NCBI GenBank assembly: GCA_024697645.1
Contig: JAILFH010000114.1
Location: 1 to 64,000, forward strand
Direction of reading: 5' to 3'
DNA from: Prevotella sp.
GTDB taxonomy: Bacteria > Bacteroidota > Bacteroidia > Bacteroidales > Bacteroidaceae
Length of the DNA stretch: 64,000 nucleotides
Shown: positions 1-8,258 of the stretch, one piece after another
How positions within the stretch are numbered: the stretch's first letter is position 1
Layout: the number at the start of each line of letters is the position of its first letter
Made by a program: the position numbers and the translations under genes
Notes under the pieces: model-generated
Told to the model about the DNA's origin: nothing
Database searches by the model: none
The model's input: only the letters and a program-made list of their open reading frames with translations

Positions 1-38
1 TCAACATTGTCAATGGCAAGAAGGTGCTGGTAAAGTAA
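1..38 (+). CDS. C-terminal end of a secreted protein with sorting tail (partial)
   Basis: Only the last 11 codons are in the window, reading NIVNGKKVLVK and then TAA at 36-38. This matches the tail of the 1364-residue protein that ends at 5505 (IVNGKKVIVK) and other secreted proteins here. Such tails resemble type IX secretion (T9SS type A) sorting signals as found in Prevotella. The gene lies 26 bases upstream of a small peptide gene, the same arrangement as at 5505/5565. Nothing can be said of its function beyond likely export. Confidence 0.7.
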   Translation, partial: NIVNGKKVLVK

Positions 39-64
39 TTAATTAGTAAAAAGCATTACAAGAT

Positions 65-244
65 ATGAAAAAAGAATATTTTGCACCTGAAGTCAAGGTA
101 AGAAACTACGAACTTGAGAGCGCCCTCCTGGGTCTTAGCAACAATGGCGATGGCACATGGACTCAGCCCATTAATGATTCCGAAGAAGGCTCCGACGAAG
201 ACGGCCGCGCTAAGCCCTTCTCGGGAAGTGTCTGGGAAGACTAA
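65..244 (+). CDS. Small acidic peptide, VWED family, copy 1 (59 aa)
   Basis: A 59-codon ORF begins MKKEYFAPEVKV and ends GSVWED. It has no signal peptide or membrane segment. The C-terminal half is acidic (SEEGSDEDG) and is followed by AKPFSGSVWED. It aligns with the 61-residue peptide at 5565-5750: a short basic/aromatic start, an acidic stretch, G-x-A-K, and a final VWED. Both follow a large secreted protein with a sorting tail, and both precede an almost identical hairpin terminator. I believe short proteins starting MKK-aromatic-x-x-P and ending acidic are common in Bacteroidales, but I know no function for them. The conserved pair and the shared context make it very likely a real gene. 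Confidence 0.75.
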   Translation: MKKEYFAPEVKVRNYELESALLGLSNNGDGTWTQPINDSEEGSDEDGRAKPFSGSVWED

Positions 245-263
245 GGGCCCTACGGGCATAACT

Positions 264-480
264 GTGCCCTTGGGCAGTTAAGAATAGTTCTGAACGGTTA
301 AGAGTTGTTCAGAATGGTCTTTTCAAAGTAACAAAGTTTGAGCTTCCCCGTTGGGGAGGCGGCTTAAGCCAAGGGGTTTAACCCTATGTTCTGAATAGTT
401 CTGAAAAGTTCAGAACGGTTAAGAGTAGTTCAGAATGGTCTTTTCAAAGTAACAAAGTAACAAGGTAACAAAGTAACAAA
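264..480. repeat. Degenerate short direct repeats
   Basis: The stretch holds 10-base units of the type AGAATAGTTC/TGAACGGTTA, then 8-base units related to AACAAAGT at 445-480. The same two families recur at 640-962, 5870-5990 and 10920-11227. No gene is seen here. Confidence 0.6.
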
Positions 481-508
481 CTTACTGTAGTTACAATAAT
501 ATCGAGAG

Positions 509-550
509 ACTGCAACATTAACCAGCAATGGTTTGTGTTGCAGTTTTTTC
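509..550 (+). terminator. Nested hairpin terminator, copy 1
   Basis: ACTGCAACA (509-517) pairs with TGTTGCAGT (536-544). Inside it AACCA pairs with TGGTT. A run of six T follows. It ends the small peptide transcript. The same hairpin lies at 5809-5850 after the second small peptide, with only a few base differences confined to the loop side and the flanks. Confidence 0.8.
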
Positions 551-639
551 GTTTAACACCTACCATCCTACCATAACCCTTCGCAAATACCGATGAATAA
601 AGGGATGAAGGCATGGTAGGAGTTTCACAAACACCTACC

Positions 640-962
640 ATACACCTACCTAAAACCGTGCGAAGCACTTCGTTACTTTGTTACCTTGTTACCCTGTTAC
701 TTTGGAAAGGCCTAAAACCGTGCGAAGCACTTCGTTACTTTGTTACCTTGTTACCTTGTTACCCTGTTACTTTGGAAAGGCCTGAAACTGTGCGAAGCAC
801 TTCGTTACTTTGTTACCTTGTTACCCTGTTACTTTGGAAAGGCCTGAAACTGTGCAAAGCACTTCGTTACCTTGTTACTCTGTTACTTTGTTACTTTGAG
901 AAGGCCAATCATAACTACTCAGAACTACTCATAACTACTCATAACCGCTCAGAACTACTCTG
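640..962. repeat. Tandem 62-70 bp composite repeat plus 10-mers
   Basis: About four copies of a 62-70 bp block carry AAACCGTGCGAAGCACTTCG, then several 8-base units (TTGTTACT, TTGTTACC, CTGTTACT), then GGAAAGGCCT. From about 905 to 962 the sequence changes to 10-base units such as AGAACTACTC/ATAACTACTC. Open frames across it are products of the repeat and are not called as genes. Confidence 0.8.
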
Positions 963-988
963 ATCAATAGAAACCATGCCTTTTATGA

Positions 989-1120
989 AGTAATATGTCA
1001 CTTATTGCAAAGTAATATGTCACTTATTGCAAAGTAATATGTCACTTATTACAAAGTAATATGTTACTTATTACTCAGTAATATGTTACTTATTACTCGG
1101 TAATATGTTACTTATTACTT
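989..1120. repeat. Six tandem copies of a 22 bp palindromic unit
   Basis: Units start at 989, 1011, 1033, 1055, 1077 and 1099. Each begins AGTAATATG and ends with a variant of TTATTACT, so AGTAAT and ATTACT form an inverted repeat within a unit. The last three units match the palindrome best. The array sits about 165 bp upstream of the promoter of the 1411 gene. Confidence 0.85.
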
Positions 1121-1283
1121 TTGGGGAGTACATCTTTCTATCTATTGAACGAATCCTTTCTTTGAATGTTCTTTTTCCCTTTTGCCTTATTCTCTTTGTG
1201 ATTCGGCAGGCATAATTAGTTTAAAGAAACTTAAAAGATTGCAGAAATAGCGGTTTTTAGCCTGCTGTTTCACAAAATTTTAT

Positions 1284-1291
1284 TAATTTTG
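1284..1291 (+). promoter_or_regulatory. Bacteroidota-type -7 box (TAATTTTG) for the 1411 gene
   Basis: TAATTTTG matches TAnnTTTG. A weaker TTTC/TG-rich element lies about 20 bases upstream. The 5' untranslated leader would be about 115 bases and AT-rich. Confidence 0.5.
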
Positions 1292-1410
1292 CAAAGTTTA
1301 TACGCGCACGCGTACATAATCCTATTTTAAAATAATAATAAACGTATCAAATATTTTCCGATATAATTAAAAACAATTCACATAATTAAAAACAAATCAA
1401 ACAAAACAAA

Positions 1411-4400
1411 ATGAAAAAACATTTACGTTTTCTATTGGCTTTCTTAGCCCTATTCATAGGGAGTGGGATTGCAAATGCACAGGAGGACGTGACGTCAACG
1501 TACATCACTAATCCAAGTTTTGAACTCAGTGCAGAAGGAACGACGACAAGTGCACAAGCCCTCACCTCTGGAGGCTCGTATTATGGTTGGACGCTTCCTT
1601 CTTTGGGTTCCTCTTATATAAACATCAGCATCGGCGATGCTACAACTTGTAATGGTAACGCTTTTGGCGTACCAACAGCAACTGCTGGTTCTTACTATTA
1701 TTTCGCCCGCAGAGGTTGGAACAGTTCCAGTTCTTCTGATGCTACTCTTTCCACAACTATGTCAAGTTTGCCAGTTGGTCAATATGTGCTGACCATGGAT
1801 TATAAAGGATTGGATAGTTATGATAGTGATCATTCATCACAAGGATCGTATTTTACGGTCAGTGCCGTTGAAGGTGAAACTACCTTGAATTCTGTTACAA
1901 CCAATGCATTTACTGCTGTCAATGGTAATAGTGCAGGATCTGGCAATTTTACAGGTGAATCAAATTGGCAGTCTTTAACTTTGAGTTTTGCAGTTACCAC
2001 GGCAGGTGATGTCACTTTGAATATTTTACATCATATGGTAGGTGGCGTTCGCACAGATGTCGTTATCGACAATCTTGTTTTGACCTATACAGAAACCGTC
2101 ACAGCTACCGCCGTTACTTTAAGCTCATCATCTTTGGAACTTGACTATGGCGGCTCAGCTACATTGACCGCTTCGTTCACTCCCGAAGGTGCCAACTCTG
2201 GTACTGACATCACATGGAGCACCAGTGATGAAACGGTGGCTACGGTTGCCGATGGTGTAGTTACCGCTGCTGGTCCTGGTACAGCTACTATCACGGCAAC
2301 AACATCTGGTGGTTTGACAGCTACCTGCTCAGTCACCGTAACTGATGTAACAGCTGCTGCCGCACCTGCTAACTACAGCGAGGTTGCTGCTGGCGATTTC
2401 TATATTGTGAATGCTGCCACAGGTAAGTTCCTCAGTGGTGCCAACTCATGGGGCACACAGGCATCACTTGTAGATCATGGCACACCATTCACTGTTGCTC
2501 TTGGAGATGGTGTTTATACTCTAAATTCACATTTCCAGGAGAAAACCGGTACAAACAAATGTTATTTTAATGGTACTTATGTTGATGGCAATTCAACGAA
2601 CCTCCACATTACAGCTATAAGTGATGGCAAGTATAGTATTTCCACTGCTGACGGTTCTGAATTCGTAACTGCCAACGCAAACGACAATATTGTTGCAAAT
2701 ACAGCCGCTAATGCCAATAGTGTACTCGCTCAGTGGTATTTCGTGAGCAAGGATAATCTGGAAACTACTTTGACCACAGCCACTTCTTCCGCTCCTGTAG
2801 ATGCCACCTTCTATATAGCAGACCAGAACTTTAGCCGCAACTACCTTGCTCCTGTTTATAATCAATCAACCCAGACATTGACTGCTTGTGATACCTATCC
2901 TTGGACAATGGATGCAAGTAACTACAACCTCAAGGGCGGTAATAATGACAATTTCTGCGCTGAGTCCTATCACGCTACCTTCACACTGAGTCAGAAACTC
3001 ACCGTTCCCAATGGTATGTATAAGATGCGTGCTCAGGCCGCTGAGAATGCTACTTCTCCTGTTGCAGTTGTCTATGCCAACGATGAGACTGTAGCCTTCA
3101 ATGCTATGGCCAATGGCGAAAGCTCTATGGGTGCTTGCTCCACTCAGTTCACGGCTGGTAACTATTACACCGACTGGATTACCGTTAACGTTACAGATGG
3201 CACTCTGACGGTAGGCGTGAAGAGCACAAGTTCTTCTAACTGGTGTATATGGGATAACTTCGAACTTTACTATTATGGTCTTGACCACAGTCGCTACAAT
3301 ACCATTAAGAATGCTGCTTTGGTCATTAATCCTAACTTAGATACATCAACCACTGATGCGGCGGTTGAGGCTGCTATTACAACAGAAGAAATTGACGCTG
3401 CTATCGTAAATCTACGTGCTGCATTCGTTTCCTCTCTTTCTAGGCTCACAGTTCCCGCTGATCCTGGGTACATCGACGTTACTGACGTGATGGTTGATAA
3501 CGCTTCAGTAAGCGAAAACACTGATTATTGGACTATAGAAGGAACACCTAACACTTCTTACAGCTGGGCCTTCTGCGACTACGGAGAGTGCGAGTTCTAT
3601 CAGCAGAACTTTAAGTTCTATCAGACTCTTGCTCTAGGTACTGGTACATGGGAGTTTGGCGTAACTGGTTTTCACCGTGCTGGTAACCACAGCACCTATT
3701 TCTATGCAGGTGCTACCGACAAGGTTCTCATCCCCGGTGTTGAAAGCTCTGAGGTAAACAGTATGGCTGCTGCCCAGACTTACTTTGATAACGGCAACGG
3801 TAAGGTAGCCTTGAAGTTTGCCGTTGAAGAAAAAACTGACGTCGAAATCGGTATTAACAACCAAGATACTGAAACCGATAAGTGGACCATCTTCCGCAAC
3901 TTCACCCTGAAATATTATGGAGAAGCCATCGATCTTACTCAATACGAAGAAGCATTGGCGGCTGCTGTGGAAGCTGCATCTGTTTCGAACATTCCACAAG
4001 CTGCAATAGAAGAATTAGCTAATGTCGTATCTGAGAATAATAAAGAGTATACTACCGTTTCCGATTATCAGACTGCTATCTCTAATATTGAGACAGCCAC
4101 AACTAAGGCTAAGTCATTGCAGGCTCCTTATGCTGCATATAAAACCTTGGACTCCGAAGTTCAGGCTCTCTACGATGTTGCTAAGTACGAGGAACTGACT
4201 ACCGGAGCACATAATACATTAGGTGCTGCGCTCAACACTGCTAAGACTGATATAGAGACGAAAACAACTGTTGATGATGTCAATACTGTTTATACAACAT
4301 TGAGAGCAGCTGGCGCCACATATGCTGGTGCTGCTAATCCCACAGAAGACGCCAAGTTTAACTTGACATTTATGCTTACGAACCCCGACGTTTCCTCATT

Positions 4401-5505
4401 CCCTGCATGGACTTCTCGTGAGAATGTTCCTGGATGGTATACAGAACAAACGGACGGTAACAGTCAGACTATGGTTAATGATGCCGCTACAAGTGAAGAT
4501 GGAACAAAGACTAATTTCTTTGAGTACTGGAGTGCTTCTGCCAAGGCAAATAATCTTTTCACACTCTACCAAAAGGTTACTCTTCCTGTGGGAACATATG
4601 ATATCTCATGTTATGCATTTGCTCAGGACCAGTATGCAGGAACTAACACTGTTGGCGTTTACTTCTACGCTAATGACACACAAGGTTCGTCTGTAACAAC
4701 AACCCGTTTGACTGAGGCTTCTCTTTCATTCGTAAACGATACCGAACAGGAAGTCAAGATTGGTTTGAAGGCTATCACTGGTAACTCTTATAACTGGATG
4801 GGTATTGGTTATATGGAACTCTACAAGGTTCCTGCACAAACGATGGCTCTCGATGAAACTGAAACCGAAGTGCTTTCCTCTGGTGCTTACACGACTGTTA
4901 CGTATGCTCGCACATTCTCTGCTGGTTGGAATTCTCTCGTTTTGCCATTTGCAACAACGAAGGACGAGCTTGGAGCTGATAAAGTCATTGCATTTGCTGG
5001 AACGACCACAGAAGACAACCTGAGCTATACTGCTAACTTTACTGAAGTAACTGACGCCCTCAGTCCTAATGTTCCTTATATGGTGAAGTATACGACTGTT
5101 CCGACTGAACTTTCTTTCAGCAACAAGACTGTTGCTCCTGCTACCTCGCCTGTCGCTGTAGACGGAACAAATAGTGCTTTCACCTTCACAGGAACCTATA
5201 TTGCTTATGAAAAGGGAGAAAATTCACCTATTGTTTCTGGTGACTACGTCATAGCTTCTAACGGTCTAAAGGCTGCTGCGGGTGGAAATGCTCTCAGAGC
5301 ATTCCGTGCTTACTTTAAGAATGTAAGTGGTACAACAGCTAAGCTTAACTTTGTCATCGATGGTCAGGAAACTACTGGCCTCGAGACAATCGAACTGCAA
5401 AAGGCTCTCACTGGTGATGCCATCTACAATCTCAATGGCCAGCGTGTAAACAAGGCTCAAAAGGGTGTCTATATAGTCAATGGCAAAAAGGTAATCGTAA
5501 AGTAA
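1411..5505 (+). CDS. Large multidomain secreted protein with Ig-like domain and sorting tail
   Basis: The 1364-residue protein has a signal peptide (1-23, ending IANAQ). Then follow a beta-rich CBM-like region starting TYITNPSFE (about 28-230) and a bacterial Ig-like Big_2 domain (about 231-311, TWSTSDETVATV and GTATITATT). Next come a ricin/adhesion-like segment (about 315-450) and three further CBM-like jelly-roll regions (about 470-625, 694-840 and 987-1140), each closing with a W...F/Y-LYY/K motif. A helical stretch lies at about 845-975. Near the C terminus are the WNSLVLPF-type domain common in Prevotella (about 1150-1320) and a tail ending IVNGKKVIVK. No catalytic motif was found, so an adhesin or glycan-binding surface protein is likely. 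It is followed after 59 bases by a VWED peptide gene. Confidence 0.85.
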   Translation: MKKHLRFLLAFLALFIGSGIANAQEDVTSTYITNPSFELSAEGTTTSAQALTSGGSYYGWTLPSLGSSYINISIGDATTCNGNAFGVPTATAGSYYYFARRGWNSSSSSDATLSTTMSSLPVGQYVLTMDYKGLDSYDSDHSSQGSYFTVSAVEGETTLNSVTTNAFTAVNGNSAGSGNFTGESNWQSLTLSFAVTTAGDVTLNILHHMVGGVRTDVVIDNLVLTYTETVTATAVTLSSSSLELDYGGSATLTASFTPEGANSGTDITWSTSDETVATVADGVVTAAGPGTATITATTSGGLTATCSVTVTDVTAAAAPANYSEVAAGDFYIVNAATGKFLSGANSWGTQASLVDHGTPFTVALGDGVYTLNSHFQEKTGTNKCYFNGTYVDGNSTNLHITAISDGKYSISTADGSEFVTANANDNIVANTAANANSVLAQWYFVSKDNLETTLTTATSSAPVDATFYIADQNFSRNYLAPVYNQSTQTLTACDTYPWTMDASNYNLKGGNNDNFCAESYHATFTLSQKLTVPNGMYKMRAQAAENATSPVAVVYANDETVAFNAMANGESSMGACSTQFTAGNYYTDWITVNVTDGTLTVGVKSTSSSNWCIWDNFELYYYGLDHSRYNTIKNAALVINPNLDTSTTDAAVEAAITTEEIDAAIVNLRAAFVSSLSRLTVPADPGYIDVTDVMVDNASVSENTDYWTIEGTPNTSYSWAFCDYGECEFYQQNFKFYQTLALGTGTWEFGVTGFHRAGNHSTYFYAGATDKVLIPGVESSEVNSMAAAQTYFDNGNGKVALKFAVEEKTDVEIGINNQDTETDKWTIFRNFTLKYYGEAIDLTQYEEALAAAVEAASVSNIPQAAIEELANVVSENNKEYTTVSDYQTAISNIETATTKAKSLQAPYAAYKTLDSEVQALYDVAKYEELTTGAHNTLGAALNTAKTDIETKTTVDDVNTVYTTLRAAGATYAGAANPTEDAKFNLTFMLTNPDVSSFPAWTSRENVPGWYTEQTDGNSQTMVNDAATSEDGTKTNFFEYWSASAKANNLFTLYQKVTLPVGTYDISCYAFAQDQYAGTNTVGVYFYANDTQGSSVTTTRLTEASLSFVNDTEQEVKIGLKAITGNSYNWMGIGYMELYKVPAQTMALDETETEVLSSGAYTTVTYARTFSAGWNSLVLPFATTKDELGADKVIAFAGTTTEDNLSYTANFTEVTDALSPNVPYMVKYTTVPTELSFSNKTVAPATSPVAVDGTNSAFTFTGTYIAYEKGENSPIVSGDYVIASNGLKAAAGGNALRAFRAYFKNVSGTTAKLNFVIDGQETTGLETIELQKALTGDAIYNLNGQRVNKAQKGVYIVNGKKVIVK

Positions 5506-5564
5506 TAATATTCTAAAGGAACGGATTCATCTCCGTTTCGAGGATTCAAATAAAAAATAAAGTC

Positions 5565-5750
5565 ATGAACAAGAAAATATATGCTATTCCAGTTATCTAT
5601 GTGAAGAACTGCCATGCTAACACTATCATGCAGTTTACTTCTGCAACCATTGACGGCAATACTGAAAGTGGATTTATTGACAACGAAACCACTGAAGACG
5701 AGGGTGGTGCAAAGTTCAATAATACTGGCAGTAACGTTTGGGAGGACTAA
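5565..5750 (+). CDS. Small acidic peptide, VWED family, copy 2 (61 aa)
   Basis: The peptide starts MNKKIYAIPVIYVKN and ends GSNVWED, with an acidic central part (ETTEDEGGAK). It aligns with the 59-residue peptide at 65-244, best in the last 20 residues (acidic-G-x-AK-x5-6-VWED). It has no hydrophobic export signal and a single Cys. It sits 59 bases after the large secreted protein and 58 bases before a hairpin shared with copy 1. A precursor peptide, a chaperone-like partner of the upstream protein, or a leader are all possible. None is shown by the sequence. Confidence 0.75.
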   Translation: MNKKIYAIPVIYVKNCHANTIMQFTSATIDGNTESGFIDNETTEDEGGAKFNNTGSNVWED

Positions 5751-5808
5751 CCAAAGTAACAAAGTAACTAAGTAACAAACTTACTGAAGTTACTTTATCA
5801 TACGAGAG

Positions 5809-5850
5809 ACTGCAACATGAACCAGTAATGGTTTGTGTTGCAGTTTTTTC
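5809..5850 (+). terminator. Nested hairpin terminator, copy 2
   Basis: ACTGCAACA (5809-5817) pairs with TGTTGCAGT (5836-5844), with an inner AACCA/TGGTT stem and a following T run. The block from about 5765 to 5855 is nearly the same as 465-555. Confidence 0.8.
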
Positions 5851-5869
5851 GTTTAAGGCCTACCATTTG

Positions 5870-5990
5870 CAAAAGTAAAAAGGTAAAAAGTAAAAAGGTA
5901 AAAAGTAAAAAGGTAAAAAGTAAAAGGATAAAATCTATTCATAACCACTCAGAACTACTCTGAACCATTCTGAACCATTCTGAACTGCCG
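5870..5990. repeat. GTAAAAAGGTAAAAA array and 10-mers
   Basis: From about 5870 to 5935 the sequence is a purine-rich tandem array of GTAAAAAG/GTAAAA units. It passes into 10-base units of the AGAACTACTC / TGAACCATTC family (5936-5985). No gene is seen. Confidence 0.75.
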
Positions 5991-5994
5991 AAAG

Positions 5995-6760
5995 GCTTAG
6001 GCGATGCCCTGGGCTATGTGCTTGTAGGACTTATAGCCCGTTTTTCTGGTTGTAATTCAACGATTTCTTGTCTCATGAGGTTGTCTGGGTTATGAGCTTT
6101 TGCCCCTATAGGGCGACACAGGATGTATACAACTTAAAACCCAGGGCGTTGCCCTGGGCTATGAGCTTGTTACCCCCTTTGTTCTTAGCGTCTTCTGCTT
6201 CGACTTGGGCTTCACCAGTCTTGCAGGAGCCGAGAACTGCACCACTTAGGCGGCGTCAAAGATTATCAATCTTCGCCTTGCCCAGACCTACAGCCCGCTT
6301 CTGCAGGATGTAAAGTGTACTCTAATTCAAAGCAATGCCCATGGGTTATGTTCTTGTAAGACTTATAGCCCATTTTTCTGGTTGTAATTCTGCGATTTCT
6401 TATCTCATGAGGTTGTCTGGGCTATGAGCTTTTGCCCCTATAGGGCGACACAGGATGTATACAACTTAAAACCCAGGGCGTTGCCCTGGGCTATGTGCTT
6501 GCTGGGCTTTCAGCCCGTTTCTGCTGGATGTAAAGTGTACTCTAATTCAAAGCGATGCCCATGGGCTATGTTCTTGTAAGACTTATAGCCCGTTTTTTTC
6601 TGGTTGTAATTCTGCGATTTCTTGTCTCATGAGGTTGTCTGGGCTATGAGCTTTTGCCCCTATAGGGCGACACAGGATGTATACAACTTAAAACCCAGGG
6701 CGTTGCCCTGGGCTATGTGCTCGTTGGGCTTTCAGCCCGCTTTTTTTGATTACACCGCTA
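5995..6760. repeat. REP-like palindromic repeat cluster, three related copies
   Basis: Blocks carry GGGCGTTGCCCTGGGCTATG, the palindromic pair GGGCTTTCAGCCCG, CCCCTATAGGGCGACACAGG and TCATGAGGTTGTCTGGG. The last element occurs near 6075, 6406 and 6628. The two right-hand copies are tandem with a period of about 220 bp. The left copy is interrupted by about 110 bp of unrelated sequence (6170-6300). Short open frames here reproduce the repeat (PYRATQDVYNLKPRALPWAM) and are not genes. I see no transposase nearby. Confidence 0.75.
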
Positions 6761-7057
6761 CCTCCACCGTCGCAGGCTCCCCTCATCGCTCCTTACTCGC
6801 GCTTCGCCCCCGCCTTCGGCTAACCCTTCCTTCCCGAAGGAGGGGAATGCATGGGTGCGACTTTCAACCGCAAAGAGGCGCAATATAGAGCGCCGAAGTT
6901 GTCAAATGTTGTCAAAGTTGTCTTTAAAAATCTATTAGTTTTCAGAATCCCCTTTGGCTTAGGCCGCTTCTCCGATTAACGGGGAACGCTCAAACGCAAG
7001 GGGTGGAGCGATAGCGAGGGGCGAAACCGTCACCAGAAGGAGGGGAATGGGGATTAC
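6761..7057. other. Intergenic, no gene seen
   Basis: It holds GC-rich inverted fragments such as CCTTCCTTCCCGAAGGAGGGG-like sequence near 6823-6844 and the direct repeat GTTGTCAAATGTTGTCAAAG near 6898-6920. This is probably decayed repeat material downstream of the B12 operon. A weak terminator for the 7058 gene may lie within it, but I cannot point to one with confidence. Confidence 0.5.
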
Positions 7058-8158
7058 TTATTTCACTACGATTTTTTTCTCGTTGTGGGAAACAAAGACG
7101 AGAGTGCCGGGGCTGACGCCACAATTGTAGCGGGCGAGGACGGAACCATTGTTGCTGTAGCGGACGATATAGCCATCAGTGGTATAACTGGCGCCACCCG
7201 TATCAGGATCCTTGGAACGAGAACTGATGAACACTTCTCCCGAGAGTGGATCAACACCAATGGCGACTGGCGAGATGATGTCGGAACCTTCTGTGAAAGT
7301 GGTCTCCTTGCCCGTAGAAAGATTGAAAACGGTATAGGAGTTCACTTCGTTCCAGTTGGAATCGTAGGAGGAACCAATGAGATAAAGGCAACCATTGCCC
7401 AAAGCCATGTGAGTGGCATGAGTGAGAATGCTGACCTCATCTCTCTCATTGACCTGCTGAATCGTTGCTTGCACATCACCATAGTTACCCCAAGAGGCTA
7501 CGTAGAGTTCATCACCCGAAGCAATGAGTTGATTGGGGTTGGCAGCAACAATGACATCCTTCTGCTTCTTCAAAGTCTGAGCATCGAGTTTCACGAGGTT
7601 CGTATTGTAGGTGTAGTCGCTGTTCCAGGCGTTACAGACATAGACTGAACCATTGCGATAGGCAATACCCTCGAGGTTGGTACCGACAACATCAGATTTC
7701 AGCGTGACCTTCAGCGAGAGCGTGTCAATCTTCGACACTTCACCCGTATAAGACGACACATAGACAGACTCACCATCCGTACAGAGTTCACGTGGAGAAG
7801 TCACTGACACGGGCGTAAGGGCCTTCAGCGTCTTCGCATCAACAACCTCCACGCGATTCTCTTCCTGTGTGGCGATATAGAGTTTCGAACCACAAAGGAT
7901 GGCGTTGTTGGGTGTGCCACCTAATGCACGACCGTTCGCACTTTGGAACACATTGCGCGAAACCGAACCTGCTGCATAGTCAAGATAGTCGAGCGAACCA
8001 TTGACCTGACTGAAATAACTGCCTTCGTTAAGGATGAAAACACCATCGGCTACAGCCACATCCTGATACTCGATTACGAAATCATCATCGTCGTCACACG
8101 ATGTGAGGACAATGGCACCTGCAAAAAGACAGGCAAGGAGTTTAAAATACTTTTTCAT
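7058..8158 (-). CDS. btuG: BtuG-like beta-propeller surface lipoprotein (cobalamin binding)
   Basis: The 366-residue protein has a lipoprotein signal with Cys21 followed by DDDDD, a strong surface-export signal in Bacteroidota. The rest consists of YncE-like beta-propeller blades: GVFILNEGS near the start, then repeats such as SKLYIATQEENRVEVVDAKTL and GSVYVCNAWNSDYTYNTNLVKLDAQT. In Bacteroides, BtuG proteins are surface lipoproteins of this fold that bind B12 very tightly and sit on BtuB. The gene lies 100 bases downstream of a BtuB-like receptor behind a cobalamin riboswitch, which supports the call. Oddly, its last residues (NEKKIVVK) resemble the sorting tails of non-lipoproteins in this window. 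The name rests on fold plus context. Confidence 0.8.
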   Translation of the reverse strand: MKKYFKLLACLFAGAIVLTSCDDDDDFVIEYQDVAVADGVFILNEGSYFSQVNGSLDYLDYAAGSVSRNVFQSANGRALGGTPNNAILCGSKLYIATQEENRVEVVDAKTLKALTPVSVTSPRELCTDGESVYVSSYTGEVSKIDTLSLKVTLKSDVVGTNLEGIAYRNGSVYVCNAWNSDYTYNTNLVKLDAQTLKKQKDVIVAANPNQLIASGDELYVASWGNYGDVQATIQQVNERDEVSILTHATHMALGNGCLYLIGSSYDSNWNEVNSYTVFNLSTGKETTFTEGSDIISPVAIGVDPLSGEVFISSRSKDPDTGGASYTTDGYIVRYSNNGSVLARYNCGVSPGTLVFVSHNEKKIVVK

Positions 8159-8204
8159 TTTTTGCTTTGTTTGTTTTTGTTGTTATTATTGTTTTGATTG
8201 TTTG

Positions 8205-8256
8205 CTAGATGGACTAGATTTTCTAGAAGAACTAGATATACTAGAAAAACGAGATA
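8205..8256. repeat. ACTAGA-type short repeats between btuB and btuG
   Basis: Degenerate 10-base units containing CTAGA (GGACTAGATT, ACTAGATATA, CTAGAAAAAC) fill much of the gap. The same style of unit occurs inside the btuB-like gene at about 9095-9140. Confidence 0.65.
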
Positions 8257-8258
8257 TA

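Noticed and set aside
613-963. 116-codon + strand frame in the left repeat region
   Set aside because: It is a translation of the 62-70 bp repeat (LLCYLVTLLL units), with no start context or family signal.
989-1120. CRISPR array
   Set aside because: The 22 bp units are contiguous without spacers and no cas gene is near.
5995-6760. Insertion sequence
   Set aside because: No transposase frame or terminal inverted repeats with target duplication were found.
6068-6888. Two + strand frames starting MSHEVVW
   Set aside because: Both restate the REP-like repeat (PYRATQDVYNLKPRALPWAM) in translation. The repeat explains them.
7085-7648. 187-codon + strand frame opposite btuG
   Set aside because: Shadow of the strongly supported BtuG-like gene on the other strand, with no signature of its own.
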